From assembly GCA_022266195.1 (NCBI GenBank), contig WHVY01000002.1, forward strand, positions 6,215,001-6,279,000: a stretch of 64,000 bases of DNA, in the 5' to 3' direction. Below the pieces are notes generated by a model. It had not been told where the DNA came from and did not search any database. It worked only from the letters and a program-made list of their open reading frames with translations. The stretch comes from Tetranychus cinnabarinus. Its lineage: Eukaryota; Arthropoda; Arachnida; Trombidiformes; Tetranychidae. The translations under genes were made by a program, and so were the position numbers. Each line of letters starts with the position of its first letter. Within the stretch, counting starts at the first letter, position 1. This document shows, one piece after another, positions 44,221 to 60,000 of this stretch.

Positions 44221-44784
44221 TTCAGTAAACGATTTTATCCAATGGTTTGTAAAACTTGCTGTTAGTGAACATGATCTTCCTACTTCTCGTGCAATAGATC
44301 CTAATTTGCATGCTTGACAACATTCATAGAAAGCACTTAAATGTTCAGTGTAACGAGACAAGCTAATGGACGAGATACACTTTTCGGTTGATGATTGAAC
44401 CAGTGATTTACCTAGGTCACAATTGACTGATTGACGAGAAGAGCAGCAGAGGATATCTCGTGAACATTAAATCTAGGTAAAAGAGCTGGGTCACTTGTTG
44501 ATCAGTCAACTGAAAGCTAACGATCTGCAAAATCTTGTCCTAGTTTAAAGCAATCGATAATTGTCTTGTCTTAATCTACAAAGATCGGTTTACTGGATAA
44601 AAGGTTACAATTAATCTATCATCAACAGAAATAAATAACTCTAACAAATTAACAATAATGGTTACTATTTGGGTTTACTTGTGTTGATTAGCCTATTGAT
44701 AATAGGACTGTTGCCTCCAATAGCTTGATAATATTGATCATCTTTAGGGTTTACAGCATAAACTTTTGATTAAATTGATCAGTT

Positions 44785-44912
44785 AAATGATTTGAAAACA
44801 AATGAAATGAAATTAATAATAAAATTGGATATGAATTGTAAAACCAGTCATTCCAACCTTGATTATTACTTGAGTAACAGATCCCACTTTCCCTTGGACA
44901 AAAGCAAGCCTT
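44785..44912. repeat. 128-bp dispersed direct repeat, copy 2
   Basis: Same orientation as 39847-39974, with which it reads identical, and degraded similarity out to 45029. It lies just beyond the decayed LRR-like gene, 4.9 kb from copy 1. Confidence 0.8.
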
Positions 44913-45029
44913 TTAATCTTAATATTCATTCACAAGAACCACTTCTAGGGAAAAATTGTCCATCTCGGACAATTACTAATTAATTAAAATAATCACTGTT
45001 AATTGGCTAAAAAACTGTTAAAGCAATCT

Positions 45030-48000
45030 AACCCAAAATACAAGCAGACCAACCATTCCAAAAGCATTGATTAAAACTAAACTCTCTCTTTGAACCAGCA
45101 TTTTGATCAGCTTAAAAGTAAATGCTTCATCATTTGACAAATGAACACAACTCAGAAGATTTTAGTCGTTATGATTTTGTCTATTTAAGCCTGTCTCATT
45201 CAAGTTCAATAGGTGTTATGAAGCAAAGTATTGATTACTCAGAAACTACAAATTATTATCTGATAAGTTTTATTGGGATCAATGACAAACAAATGATGGA
45301 CAAACCAATGTCTAGTTGAATAGTAAAAAATGAAAAGGCTCAAATGCAATACCCAATGGTATAGCAATTGGTACTTATCATAAAGATTATGCATGAAAAC
45401 TATTAAATTATCATCATCTGTACCAGGCTGAGTATTCTAGGAAACATTAAAAATACTAAATATTGGAATATCGTGATCTCTATTTTTCATTAAACTCTTA
45501 ATCGCCCATTAATATGAATTCAATCAAAACTCTTTAGTAATTCAAATAATCTTTGTTATCTATTATACAATTTTCACTTTTAACAATAACGAAGATTAGT
45601 AATAAAGATATTTTGTACCAATACCTTGAATCCAATCCAATGTGTGTTTCAATGTGAAAATAAAAACTCAAATTCCTGTAATATTCATATTTGATCGTCT
45701 AATAATTCATAAATAAACGAGCTGACAATTCAACAGATGAAAATCCTATGCATTTACAGTATTAAATATTAAATGAATCATCTTGAAATCTTGAAATAAA
45801 TCAAGATTGGTAAAATGGTTAAGGTGAAAATTTTGCTGCAAAGTAGAGGTCAAACATGATTGACTCTATGTAAAAAAAGCAAATGTAAAGATAGTTGAGA
45901 TTAGTTCTGTGAAAAAACGGATGATGATGAGGATGATGAGGAGGGAAAGATGTTTCAGTTTAACAAGTTGCTCAGCAAGATTGTGAGTGAGCGAATGATA
46001 AGTGAGATTGAAGATCAGCTTTGGAGAAGCAAAAAGTTGTTTCAGTGTTGAATGATATACACTTGCAGAAACACTAAACATTTATCAATACATTTTACTT
46101 TCAATTAATAATGCATTTCAAGTTAATTTAACCACAATGTTTCTTAATTTCAGTTTGTCATTCCAAGTTGTGTTTAAATTTAAATTTGTAAAAAGTCCCT
46201 CAATTTGCTGATGCATTTGTGACTAACAATTTTGTGACTTCTGCAATCAGTTTGTGTCCAATATTTTTGGTTTATCTTGTGATTCCATATTGATTGTTCA
46301 GGATTTAATACAACACCAATGCAATTAAACAAATTGACTTTAAAACTGGAACCTTAAATTGTGTTCTTTCATTATTACATTGGATATTTCATCAAAGATC
46401 AACTTTCAAACATCACAATCAGGTTTGTTTACCTTTTTTGTCTCTCTCTCTCTCCAAACAACCAATGTAATCAACTGATGATGACAACTACCAATTTAAA
46501 CTCAAGATAATTGAGTTAATCATTATCTTAATAAGTTTAATTATCTTTAAAAAGAAACAAGAATTATTTGAGATTCATTGAACTCAACATTTTCTGGTAC
46601 AGAATATTGTTTAATAAGTGAAACTGAATGATCCTAACCAACCATTGATTTAATGTTGAGCAAATTTTTAAAACATTACCATAAGATTGGTGAATATTTG
46701 ATTAATTAAATCATCTTTTAGCTGTTTGAATTAATTGAATGATTTTAAGCATTTCATTTGAATTTTGTATTTCAATTTTTTGAATATTTCCATGAATCCA
46801 ATTCTTGGTGTCAATCCTTTTCAATCAACTAAACAATTGCTTTTGATTCATCTGATTACAACCATAACCAACTGATTGACCATTTTACAAAGCCTGTTAA
46901 ACACTGACAATTGAATTAATAGTTAGATCGGTGAACAATTGAACAAAATGTTGTTTCCCTAAAAAAGACAATTAATTAAATTTCAACAATTTACTGACCA
47001 TTCAATTGTTATACTGATTTATTGCGCTTTTCAGTGTTAAAAGTGTTTCCCTTGTTCATCACCTAATAATTGAATAATACAGTTAAACCTCAACAAGTGA
47101 CTTTAATGGTAAAGATGGTCGATGATGATGTTAATGGAGCAAAATGATTATGCAGCCTTTGATTGTTGGTACGATTAAGGAACAATAATTGACGATAATT
47201 TAACTCCTAGAATAAAACAATCAGTTGATTAAGTTTAAAATTTATCCAAACACCTAAAAGCCTTGCTTCTCATCGTAACATGTTCAATGTAACATCTTTG
47301 AGAAGCCCTTTTCTGATGGTAGAAGATTTTTTTGACATGAAATGTGATTGTAATGATTGGTTGTGAATTGGTTTGATTGTAGCACCCAGTTATTTATTTT
47401 AGTTGCCAAAAAACGCTTACAATTGCGGTTTACACTCTTCCATCTTCACCATTATTATCATCATCATCATCCTAACTACTTTTTCCGTATCATTGGTTAG
47501 TTTCTCTCCCAACTTCACAACCCTGACTACTATTACTAGGTAAGAACTACTTTTTGTAAGAAGCTTCATCGACTAGATTTAAGCCATCAATGATGATGAT
47601 AATGACCAATACATGATGAGGGAGAATTAAAATGATAGAGATTATCACAAAACAATCTTTCAATCTTTTTCACTCTATCAACTTGTTTATCAAACCCTCA
47701 TCATCTCCATCATCCTCATGATTCAACTTGGACCCTGGAAATTTTTCCTCCAACCTGTTGAAGAAAAGGTTTTCACCAGGCGAAGAGGAAAAATCCTATT
47801 CAGTCTTTACATCTATTGGTAACTCCGTGACCTTACTTCATTTGACCCTCTTGTACTTAACCTTTCTCCTTTGATATAATACATTCCTTACATTATTATT
47901 TATCACTATTATTAGCTTCATCGAACAAGCTTTTCTCACCTTTTCTAGTATTTTTTTTCAAAGGTAATTCAAAGAAGCTTAAAAATATGTTAAAACCTAA

Positions 48001-51000
48001 TCTTTTAGAATCAAAATTCTTGGTACATTCAATCATCTTGGCAATCAAAGTTTCCAAGATTCATCGACAATCTCATTATCATCTATATTGACGTTGATTC
48101 ATTGATATTTACATTGACAGTCTGCATCGATGTGATCATCATCTGGTGATCTCACATGAATAACTCAATGTTTATCCTTTCCGAATCAGATATTCACAGA
48201 CTCTTCCATTGATTCCACTGAAATCTATTGATTCAATTGATTCCACTGTCCAAATACATTAACTAATCAAGGTTAAATTGATTGTTTTTTTCTCGGTCAC
48301 ATTAATCATCAATTGGAAACAGTCAACAATCGATCCTTCAACACATTTTTCAAATGTAAATAGTGACACCAAATTTGATTTCCACATTGATTAATTGTTC
48401 TAAATCCAGTTTCCTTCCAAGCCTAAATAACAATGAAAAAGAGTACATTTTAAACATTGAAAAATCAGTTGAATAAACGTTAATCAAAGTGACAGAAGCC
48501 AGTGAATATTGTTGTGATAAAGGCAAAAATAATCAAGTTATCATTTTTTAGAGATGAAAATGAGTTGCTATAAATTGTTGCATATCAAATTAAGGTAAAC
48601 TGTTTGCTTTGATCAGATTTCAGCTCTAAGAGTCTGTTGTGTTCAACTCATCTTTTTTGAGACATTTTTGCATAACAAATCATGACAAGATGATTACAAA
48701 TGATTGGTCAATCATCAGGAATCAGGCAAAGAACAAGATTATCCTTGAAATAAAATGAAATAACTTTTCAAGTCAATGGTTACCATTAACATAGTAAAAT
48801 CAATATAAGCTGTTAACTTTCATTTTAACAAGCAAATTTTTGTACTTAAAGGCACTTAAAGTCCATAGTAGGCAAGAAAAGTTGAATAATTTTCATCTTC
48901 ATCTTCATCCAGCTATTCATTGTATTGCAATATTATACAAAATGCTGTTGAAATAAAGTCAGGCTTTTCCAATCATGAAATATTCAACTTACTCTTTTTT
49001 TACAATCAACCACGAAGCAATTTGATATCTTTTGCGTTACTTCAAAGCAGAGGCAAAAAAGGCAATTGTAAAGATAATTTATTGTTATCTGTTTACCATA
49101 ACTGAACAATTAATAAGTTGAAATAGTAATTTCAATTGCTTTTAACTTATTACAATTGCTCTTGTTTGTTGCATTTGAAGTTTTTTTTGCTGGTCAACAC
49201 AATTGTTTTACAAATGAAACAAGATATACAAGATTTACGGTAAAACAGAGTGTGAGTTGAAAACAAGATGAGTAACTGGACTACCAATTAAAGCCGTGGT
49301 TAATTAGCTTAACTGTAATTAGTTGAATAAAAGTAAAAGAGAAGATGAAAATCAGTGGTTTCAAATGTTTATCATGTTGATGATAAATGATGTCTACTTA
49401 GAGGGAAAACCTTAAGGCACTTCAAAATATGGACCTGAATTATCTGCTAAAAAACATAAATTTTGTTTCAAACTGTTTTCTGTTTTCTTTTTTTACCAAT
49501 AAATCTTGCTTTTTTCATCTACATTTCTTGTCATTGGTAAAAATTAGACACCTTTTCAAGTCCAAGTTTTCTGTTTCATACAAAGATATCCAATGACTTA
49601 ATCAAAAGATAGTAGCAACCCAAATCACAGCATGTCCTGGTTAGGCCCTTAGGTTATCGCCATGTGAAAGGTTATTTTGTTATTCAACAAGTCAAGTTAT
49701 TCATCTGATTGTCCCTTCTGAATGTAAAGCATATTCAACTGTAATGTCTCATTGTTTTCAATTTCATCCAGGAACCTGGAAAAGTGTCAAAAGTAACAAT
49801 TAGTAAACATGAAAGACTCAATGACTATCATAAAATGCTAATTTAACTTACCAGTTTTACCTTTATTTACATGAGTAATCTGTTTTTTTTTAAACTTGTT
49901 TTGTTTCTTCGTTTTATCCTCTATTCTTCCTCATTTCATATTTCATTGGCTTTTATGAGCCATTGTTGGTTAGTGATTAACTCAGTATCCAATTCAGTAG
50001 TCATATTGACCAATCATTCACCCAACTGTTTAAAGGTAGCAAAATGATGATGCTGATGATGGTCATTTTCATGTTGATTTGTTTTCATGTTGATGGTGAA
50101 CGTAAATTTCCAATTGAACAGGAAGAGAAACTGATGTTTCCCAAAGGATTAATAATCAACAATTTCTTATTAGTAAATTACCAATCATAAAATGAATCAA
50201 CAGTAGCCATGATGGTGATGATAATTTCTGGAAACTTATCAACGAGTGGGAGTGTTCAATTCATCAACCGGAAAACTATGGTTCATCATTAAAATCAAAT
50301 AGTGTTCAGTGGATGAACAAGTGTTTTGAAAGAAAAAAATTATTTCTCTTTTTTTTACCTTCCCTTCATGATTCGTCTTCACTTTTGCACTCTCTTATTA
50401 ACTATAATCAGTTAATTTAAGATTAAATTATTATAATCACGAAAAATTTGAAGAGGTGTTGGTCTGAAATTGGACTAACAGCAACATCAACCTTTTGAGA
50501 TTTGTTTAAAGATTCAAATTTTTCAATTGGCAATCAATAATGAACAGTTTTCACTCCATTTGTTGTGTATCCATTTTTGGCTTTTTTATTTCCGGAATTT
50601 GATACTCAGCAATCGTAGGGACATTGGTTATTCCAGTTTATCATGAGTCCAAATGAAATGGCTAGAAGTGAAAGAGGCAAAGAAAAGGAGAGTTAATGTC
50701 GATTTTAAATGCAATACAAACAAAAAGTGATTATCATGAATCAGCAATTGCAAGTGAATAAATGGAATTATTATTATCATTTTTTTATTCTTCTTCTCCT
50801 TTACTATTCAAATGAAATTAGATTCTTCAGTGAATATATTTTCTGTGAATGAGCAAATGATTGAGAGAGATTATTCAAAAAGCATTATCTCTTCAATAAT
50901 AATTCTGTTAATTTCACTTAAAGATGAAATTTTTTAACTTTCATGATAGTTGAGAGATTAAATTCCTTTGGTATATAAAAACCTGACGTAACTTGATGGA

Positions 51001-54000
51001 GGAAATTAAGATAACCTTATGAGGGAAAACAAGGAGAGGTTAAGAAGAGAGAAAAAAGATTAAACAAAAAGTGAAAGGTAAAAGGATAGGAAGATGATCA
51101 GGATGAGGATGGTGATGAGAGTTGAGATGAAAGTTAAAGGAAAGTTGGTGATGAGGATGAGGCCAAGAACCTTGTTACTTTTACTTTGAGGATTGTTGAT
51201 CATCAGGTTTAAATGTTGTTGCTAATCAACTTTTCATGATGATATTAAAAATAAATTGACCCAAGGCAATAACGGATTGCCCTTTCATTTGTGACAGCTT
51301 TTAACCACTAGTCCAAATGATATTCTGGTAACAAATTATCTTTCCTTTCATTTTTTACATTTAGAGCCATTTTGATTAACGATCATCTTGCATTGTTGTA
51401 TCTCTATTAATCAGTGAATCCAAATGTTGATTAATAGCATCAAGCAATTTGAAAAATGGTGAAAAGTTGAACAATCAAAGGTAATTTTGAATTGTTGTAA
51501 TGTTGTATTGCTTTTGTAAATATTACAATCAGTTGTTTAGGACCTTGAATTGGCGATATTAATCCACTCTTGACCTCGCTTTAAATAATGTAATTGTAGA
51601 ATTAAAAATTCATATTTCCAAATATATATGAATAGATTATTGATATAAATGGATTTAATAGTTACACTCAAAGTGCCAGCTTGATCGATTTCTTTTCACT
51701 ATCAACAGGTCATCATTGATTAACCAATATCCAACCTTATTTGGGTATTGTTTGTGTTTTAAATTCAATCTTTTCCAACCATTATAATTATCTTTAACAA
51801 TTTGAAGGTTATTGCCAAAAAGATTGCCTTTATTATTGTGAATTGACAGTTTCAATTGATTAGAGTGCAGATGATATCCTCCATTTGATTAGCATCCTAA
51901 AGGATAGAAGAAAACAGAAAGAATCAATTGTAATTAGCAATCATTTCAATATCGCCCAATAATGTATCAACTAACCTTAAACTGGAATTGTTGATCTTGA
52001 TTGATTGTAATGCTTCAACATATCCTTTTGGGGTAAATTAGTTGGTCAAATAGCTCTGATAATTTGGTTGCTTTTCAGGAAGATTATCTAGAATTAGAAG
52101 AATAAATTAAAAAATATTGGGTGAAAACATTGAAACAAGTTGTCCATGATTGTCATCGTTATTCAACTAAAAGTACATTTATTAATCAATAAACGTTTTT
52201 ATTGAGTTCATTAACTCAACATAACTTGAAATTATATTGGCCATTACAGCATCCAAGGTGGTCTAAAAGAGGCTATCAAAATGTTCAACAACAATTATCG
52301 CTAAATTACTTGTTGAATGGCTAAAACTATCAACAGAGAGGACAATTCTGAAATATTTTTGTATTAATTGCAACAAATGTAATCTTTAAATTAAATGACA
52401 ATTTGAGGTTAAATTGTGACATGAAGCAGCACCTAAGATTACAAATTCAATTGAAATATACATGCAAGTAATTGAATGATATGGTAACCTTTAACAAGTT
52501 GACCGTTGATTAGAGTTAACACTAACAGTAGTAATACATTAATAATAGGCTATGAAAGTCATTAGCTGTACTAAATTGTAATCATGTTGAATTGGATTAG
52601 GTACAATTCAATTTACCATGAGAAAATTGTTAACTTTGATAAAACGTCTTACTTACCAGTAATATTTTTTCTCAGGCTTAATTGATAATGATGATATAAA
52701 ATTTCAATGTGATGGTAAGACGTGCATGTAAATCAGTTGAAAAGTAATAAACGAGGTAACAATCACACTAAACCATGAGTCCAACAATCAGATAAATTGT
52801 TAGTTAAAAGTAAATTAATTCTTGGTGTGTTGATATATGTATATTAGCCTTAGTCCAACGGTTATCAAAAGTTAGTGACCTGAGTAATTTAGACAATAGA
52901 TAGTGTGTAATCCAACGGCAAATCAGGTTTTTTTCTGTAAAATTTAACGGGTAAACTGTAAATTGCATTGAGTTGAATAGTCAATGAGAGAAAAGTTCAT
53001 GAAAAAAGGCTGAAAAGAGAAAAGAAAAAAAAAGAGTTAGAATGTTGAATAAAAAGGAGATTTCTTTTGAAAGGTTATGATAAAGAGTAACCACTTTTTT
53101 TCTGTTGATAAAACATGTAAGAAACTTACAGTCAACTTTACCTGTCTTTTATCTATTGAACCCAATCAGCTTGATCAACCTCTGTTCTGACCATGGTTCA
53201 TTGATTATCTAAGCTAAAGCCAGGGTGGAAACAAAGAAGCCATCATCATCAGCACATTCAGTCCAATTCAACTTTCCTTGTCTATTCTTGCCTTTCCTTT
53301 TTTTTCAACATCTTTTTTCTCTGGTTTATGTTGTCTTCAAGGAGTAAAGAGTTAACTTTGCTTGTCTTCATCATCTGCAATCAATTGTTTTCCTTGTTTT
53401 CCCTTCACAAAGATTCAACATCATTTTGTATGTTGCTCTGCTTCACTTTGATTATCTGTAAACAGCTTAATCGATGATCACCAGCAGTGATGCGTTATCG
53501 TCCATTGGTTATCCCGTTGATTATTTAACAATTATTAGAGTTAAACATGTTTGACCAGACTATTGTTATATTCAATTCAATTGATATTGGAATAGCTCTT
53601 TTTTACTTTATCCAAACTGAAGTCTTGAGTTTACCATGAGAAGCATAATTTTCACCCGTTTTTCCAACACTTCCGCCTCAAATAGTTTGCATTAAACACC
53701 ATTATTAACATCTTTTCATCTTTAAAAATCGTTAATGATGAAAAAATTGAATATGTAACAGGACCATAGCCACGAAAGGGTTGAAATAGGAAGATGTTTT
53801 AGTTACAATTTTTACGCTTTTCCTGTAAAAGAAGAAACGATAAAAATTAGTTGAAAAATCCTTTTTGAATATTCAATATTCATAAATTAAAATAAATTGC
53901 TCAACCCATTAACAATCATCAATGCAATTAATTGAGATTATCCGCATAATGAACACCATGTAACAACGTTGGCTCTCATTTTGTTCACCATGACAGTCTG

Positions 54001-57000
54001 TTGAGATCAAAGAAGAAAGTTATTAAAATATGATTAAGTATAAATCATTATTAAGAAGTGGCATTAGTAAGGTTTAGATGAATCTGGTTGTTTGGTGAAG
54101 GAATTAAAGAGGATTAGCGATTGTTGGATGCTTAGTTAATTTCAAATTAAGATGAAACAGTTTAAGTCTAATTGAAGTTCAATGAGAAATTTAGTAAATT
54201 CAAGGTTTTCTGCATTGAATTACAGGGAAAATTGAATAGGGAAACTTTGGTGAAGGATGAGAACTGAAAAGGAGATGGAATTTAAATTAAGACAAAATGT
54301 TGAATACACTCAGACAAGTTCGGAGAGTTGAGTGTATTTAAATAAAAGTTGAACACTTTTAATTGTTATCCTTTCATTCTGGTTAAATAACATTCAGTGA
54401 TGTTCCAATTTTACTCAGCATGTGAATAAAAAGTAAAAGTGTTTCGGTTGTTCATTATATCAACAAATTAGATGAAATAATTAATTGAATTTCTCTCACA
54501 ATCATGAAAATTTAAATTAATATCATTATAACAATAACAAGTTACCTTCAGTTTTGAATAAAATTTTAAACAAATAGTCAAGCAACGAAACCTTTTCATA
54601 CCCTAAAGGTGTACAATTGAGATCCTAAAATTGAATATAACTTAAAAGATCAAGACAATTAAGAGAGAATCAATTTTCGTAATTGTAAATTTCATAATTT
54701 AAATGGAAATGTTTCTCGTTAAAAATCATAAATACACGTTGATCCATAACAAGGTCTTGAATCCTTCAAATGGGTAAAAATTATACATCGGGCAATGAAT
54801 CTACTCAGTAATGTTCATCCGACACTTTCATTATTTCAGTACCATGATGATCATGTTTCATATCGGATTCTGTGAAGATAATTAGAAAGAAAAATGAGTT
54901 AGAAATGATTGATGGGAAAAGCTGCAGTTAATGCTATTGAATAAGTTTGAACATCAAATCTTGATAATCTAAAGAGGAAAATTTTGGGTGATTCCTCATT
55001 TCTAGATAATCATGAATTTGAATTTATCACTGATTTGATCAGGTTTAAGATAGTAAATGTAAAAGAAAATTGCCCGAAAAAATGAGCAAAATTGAGGGAA
55101 ACGGCACTCTTACATGGTTATTTCAGGATACAAGATTCAACTTTTAGATGAGATTTTGTTATATCTTTATGTTGAAAAATCCGTTTTGTCTTTGATTATT
55201 TGCACCATCAAAATGATCCATTTCAATAGAAAAATTGATTCAATTTTTTTCCGGCATCAATCGGTCAAAATTTCGAGAAAGTGAATTGAGAAATCCTATT
55301 GATTATTCAATTTTTTGATTTAACCAATCGTTGATTTGCCTGATTTGTTGAAATACTTTGCCTTTTGATTGTCAATCATCACCAGTCAAAAGAAACATGA
55401 TAAAGAAACAGGAAAACTCAATCCAAATGAGGCTACATTTTTTGAGCTTTTCAATTAAAATCATCTCAGCATAATCAATTTGGACTGATTTTTATCTCAT
55501 CAATTTCATGATATTTTTCAAGTTGTCTTGCTAGATGAAAGAAAGAGAGAGAAAAAATGAATTTATTAGGTGCAAATTGATGGCTAATTTTGAATAATTT
55601 GGAGTGAAAAAGGTAAAAGTGTAATCAATAACCACATGATCAACTTTAAGGTAAAGGATATTAACAGTAACCAAGTTCACTGTTGGCCCTTAATAATTAT
55701 GACGAGGGTAATAATAAAAGTAATAATAATGATAATGATGATCTGGACATAATAAAACGATGCATCATGTTCATTGAATTAATTTCATTCCCAAAAAACA
55801 GTTCAACCAAAGTTGATTCATCAAAAGCCTTTAAACTCATGTCTTTTCATACCTGTTTTAAATAATAATCCTAGCTTCAACATTTAACCACTGTTATGCG
55901 GAAATAAATGTAATCATTAGCAAAAGATATCATGGTCAGGAGAAGGACGAAGCAAGTAATAGATTCTGTGAACAAGTATAAGTGATCTGCCATTACAACC
56001 TCAGGGCTAAAATAAACTTTTACTTTTCAACATAAACTCTGTTTATACTAACCATCTTTCATGTTATTTGATGATTTCAATGGGAAACCTTTTTTTCATT
56101 ATCTATTGGAGACTATTCACCTTTTAGATTCCGCTATTGACCATCTTTCTGCTTGACATTGCTTGTTGATTTTTCTGGCTTTTTTCTGCATCATCATCTT
56201 CATCAACAGCATCTCAATATTTTTTGTTGCTCCTTGTCTTATCCAAAGTTACGTTTTTTAGGGCTTATCTTCCTGTTGACCAGACATAGCTTTTGTCTGA
56301 AATCTGCAAACAATAGAATCTGAAAAAGAAAAGAAATTTCAACTTACTCAAGTTGTTTGAATCTTATACATACAAAAAAAACAGAGAAACAAAACAAGCT
56401 AGGTCAAGTTTCATGATTGTTAATAGATTTTCAACTTACTTTTCTTCTATCCATAGATTTGATAATAAACAGAAAATCAAAAAGAAACATTATGTTGCTA
56501 ATCAGTGCCAAATGATTAATGGATAATGGTTTAACCATTACCCAGAATGAGATATAAAAACGGTTTTCAAGGGTTACCAGAATGTAAACAAATGGAGCTT
56601 CCTTATCTTTCTTGGTTGCATTGGCAACATGATAAGCTTTTTATTAACGGTTAAATAACTTGCCAGTGATTGGTTGATTCAAATTTAAACACAATTAAAA
56701 TAAACAATTAATTGAAAAACTGAAATTACTAATAGTGAAAAATTAATGATATTTTTGTAAACAATTTAACAACAAATGTAAATTAATCCAGTGAAAATGA
56801 GAAACAATAATTATGCCAATCCTTAGATGTTGAAAGACTTAACGTTGAATAAAACTAAACAGCATAAAGGGCAGCTTTCAATGGAAACCCAAACATTAAG
56901 TGTATATTTAAGGGTAAAAGCATGAAATTGTTTTGCTGTTAATTTTGCCCAATTAGAGTTGATTTAAGTTTGGCCTCTTCATTCAAGATTAAAGGTAAAG

Positions 57001-60000
57001 TTATTAAGTTAAAACAATTAACTTTTCAGGAGGAAGGTTAAGGTGATTTAGAGTTGGAAGAAAAACTATATAAATCAAGTGAAGAATTGGAAAGAATATA
57101 ATTAAGATGTGTAATTCACTTGGCTAATAAATTACAATAGGAGAAGGCCTAAGAAGTTGATTTACATTATTAAAATGATGATAACTCCAACTAACCATAA
57201 TAACAATAGTAAATTAAAATAGGTAAATAATCAGTTGCTGAGATTGGATATGTTTAAATGTTAATAAAGGTTAATAATAACGATGATTGGTATAATTAAA
57301 GGTAAAAAATAAAATATGAAAAGGTTGAAAATATGATTGAATTTGGCTGTGAAAAGCATCTTTTCATCTTTTTTGATAAGTTTAATCAATTCTGGCCGAT
57401 TCCATCCTTAAGGGGATAAATTAGCTTCCTATTTTTGACCATCAGCTCAATTTTACAGTAAAACATAAACTAATAAGGATTGGTGCAAAAAAATATAAGA
57501 ATAATCAAGTAATTAATTACAGTATAACTGGTAAACAATTGACAGGTTAAATTGCATTTTAAAAAATCATTGCGCTTTACGCTTTTAAAATCAATACAAT
57601 GTAAAATCAATTAAACTTCAATGATGAATAAATTATCTGGAAAAACAATTATCCATTATCACTGTTTAACCATGAAATTTGGTGCAATCCGCACCCTCCG
57701 GTTGACCTGGCATTAACATTGAACTCCACCAAGTTTATTTACCATTCCAGTCTCTGGTTCCAATCCTTAATGAATAATTTCTGTAAATCCAAATTTCGTG
57801 TTCACATGATCCAGATGGCTGATGGTCATCTTGTACAGTAATTTATTTTTCCTCCAAGAGTCATAGGGATTCATTTAGAGATAATGTCTTCATCATGATA
57901 ATAGACTTCAGAAAATTTTCAATAAAGGCCTATTCACACGTTCACCATTTGATAATAACTAAATTATATTTCTATTATCATTACTTTCATTGTTATTCAG
58001 GATTATTATTGTCATTGCTTCTTTTCATCATGACTTGGCCAGATTTTAGTTTTATTTCATCTTTATGACTGTTAACTGTTTCTTCAGGAAGCTTCTTTGG
58101 GCTTTTTACAAGGAAGTGGTTCCTTTAAATGTTGATAACTAATGACCACATCCAGTTTAATAAACACAGCAAATCCAACCATTTCAAGTCAAAAAGTGTC
58201 TCTCTATTGATATCTCACAGTATTGTATTCTTGCATCCAAAATTAGACGAATGATGATGATGACCAATTGTCCAGATAAGTGCCATTTAACCGACCAAAA
58301 TTGAAACATTTTAAACCATTTTGGAGCGTTTAATAAGTCTTAGTTTAATAGTCTTTAGTTTTTTGATGTCATTTCTTTCACTTTAACTTTCCCTATTCAA
58401 ATCAATCAATCAGACCGACAATGTTTTTGACTTGTTTTAATTAAAATTGATTCTCATGTTTAGCATATGATTAATGTCCAACGATCGAGGTTTAAGAAAA
58501 AAAATTGAAATCATTGATTAGCGTAATTAGCTTTCCAGTTAGTTAATTAGAAGATGCAGGGTACACAAATACAAACAATTGAAGGTAGAAGAGAAAAAAA
58601 GTGATTCAATTGAGGATAAAATTGAGTTAATTGAATCAATATCCAAAGAAGGGAAAGGTTTACGTTGATAATCAATCGATGATTGAAAGTAAAATTAAAA
58701 TAATACTAACCCAATACAACAAAACTGTTAAGTAGGCGACAAATGGAGCAAAAAAAGAGCGTTTAGATGAAATAGAAAGCACCATTCATGAAAATGAGTT
58801 CGACATCAGGAGAGAGAAAAGATGATTTAGATAATAGAGATTGTTTCAACGATGAGAAGTGATGACAAAAAATTAAGACAAGTTGATAATTAAAGATGTT
58901 AAAATGAACGGTTGAAGACAGTAAAAATGACATGACACTTTCGCTTTCACATCGTTACAATGTAATGATTACAGGATTGAAGATATCGATATCCCAACGG
59001 AAGATACTGGATACAAAAACAAATCTACCGATAAATAGATACACTCAGTTTTACGAACGGCAAGATTGACCTTATATGAATTTAATAATTGTGATATAAG
59101 ATATATTGATAAGTGAATTTGAATTTATCCATCGAGAGGTGAAAGTGGAGGACTAATCAAAGTTCAAATCTAGACAATTGAGGTTATTTTTCGAGAGAAA
59201 CAAAACCTTAAAAAGCAAAGCTAATTGAAAGGACTTAAAGTCAGATTGAGTTTTATTTCATTTTCAAAGTTAAATTATTTCGTCTTTAATTTAGTTTCCA
59301 GATTGTCGATGATTCAAGTATTATGTGATGTAATAGTTTATACCATCTGCTCAGGTAGTTTTAACCATTGGAAAGGGTTTCAAATATCAGCATGTCAACA
59401 TTGAATCGATTTGGAGCAATTTTTGATCTTGGGTTGTTTTTAATCGTTAAACCAGACAATTAAGACAATATTCTCAAGCTTTATAACAAATGTTTTTGAC
59501 TATTGACAGAAAGATGTTAAGATTGAACCATTTATGAAATTACAGGGAATTGATAGGTTTCTTTAATCACAAATATAATTTGTTTATTCCAATTTAATTA
59601 GAGGTTAATAACTAAAAAATGACTGAAAGAAAAAACGTGTTCACTTATTCCCCCCTCTATGTTAACTATCATATCGCCACCTGTTATCCAATTAAAATGT
59701 TAATCACACTCTCAATGTTGGTTGGTTGATTTGTTTTCAAAACCTTTTCTCTCTCCCTAATGAGAAACTAACTGACAATTTTTTACTCACTTCATTTTAA
59801 CCAGCAGTTAATTGTAAGTTAACGTTTAAAGTTAGCTACACTCATTTATTCAACTTTTTTTTGTTTACTTACAATGTTTATGTTTAGTCAATTGATTTAT
59901 TTTGCCAATTGTTGATAAAAAAAATGGTCAATCCAACTAGTGATTCATTGGTTTTGTTTGCTTCTTTTTAGACGCTTTTTCATCATCTTTTTTTGCCATC

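Noticed and set aside
45866..46081. Minus-strand 71-codon frame with hydrophobic stretches
   Set aside because: Begins like a leader but has no downstream exon or homologous motif; composition matches the surrounding AT-rich DNA.
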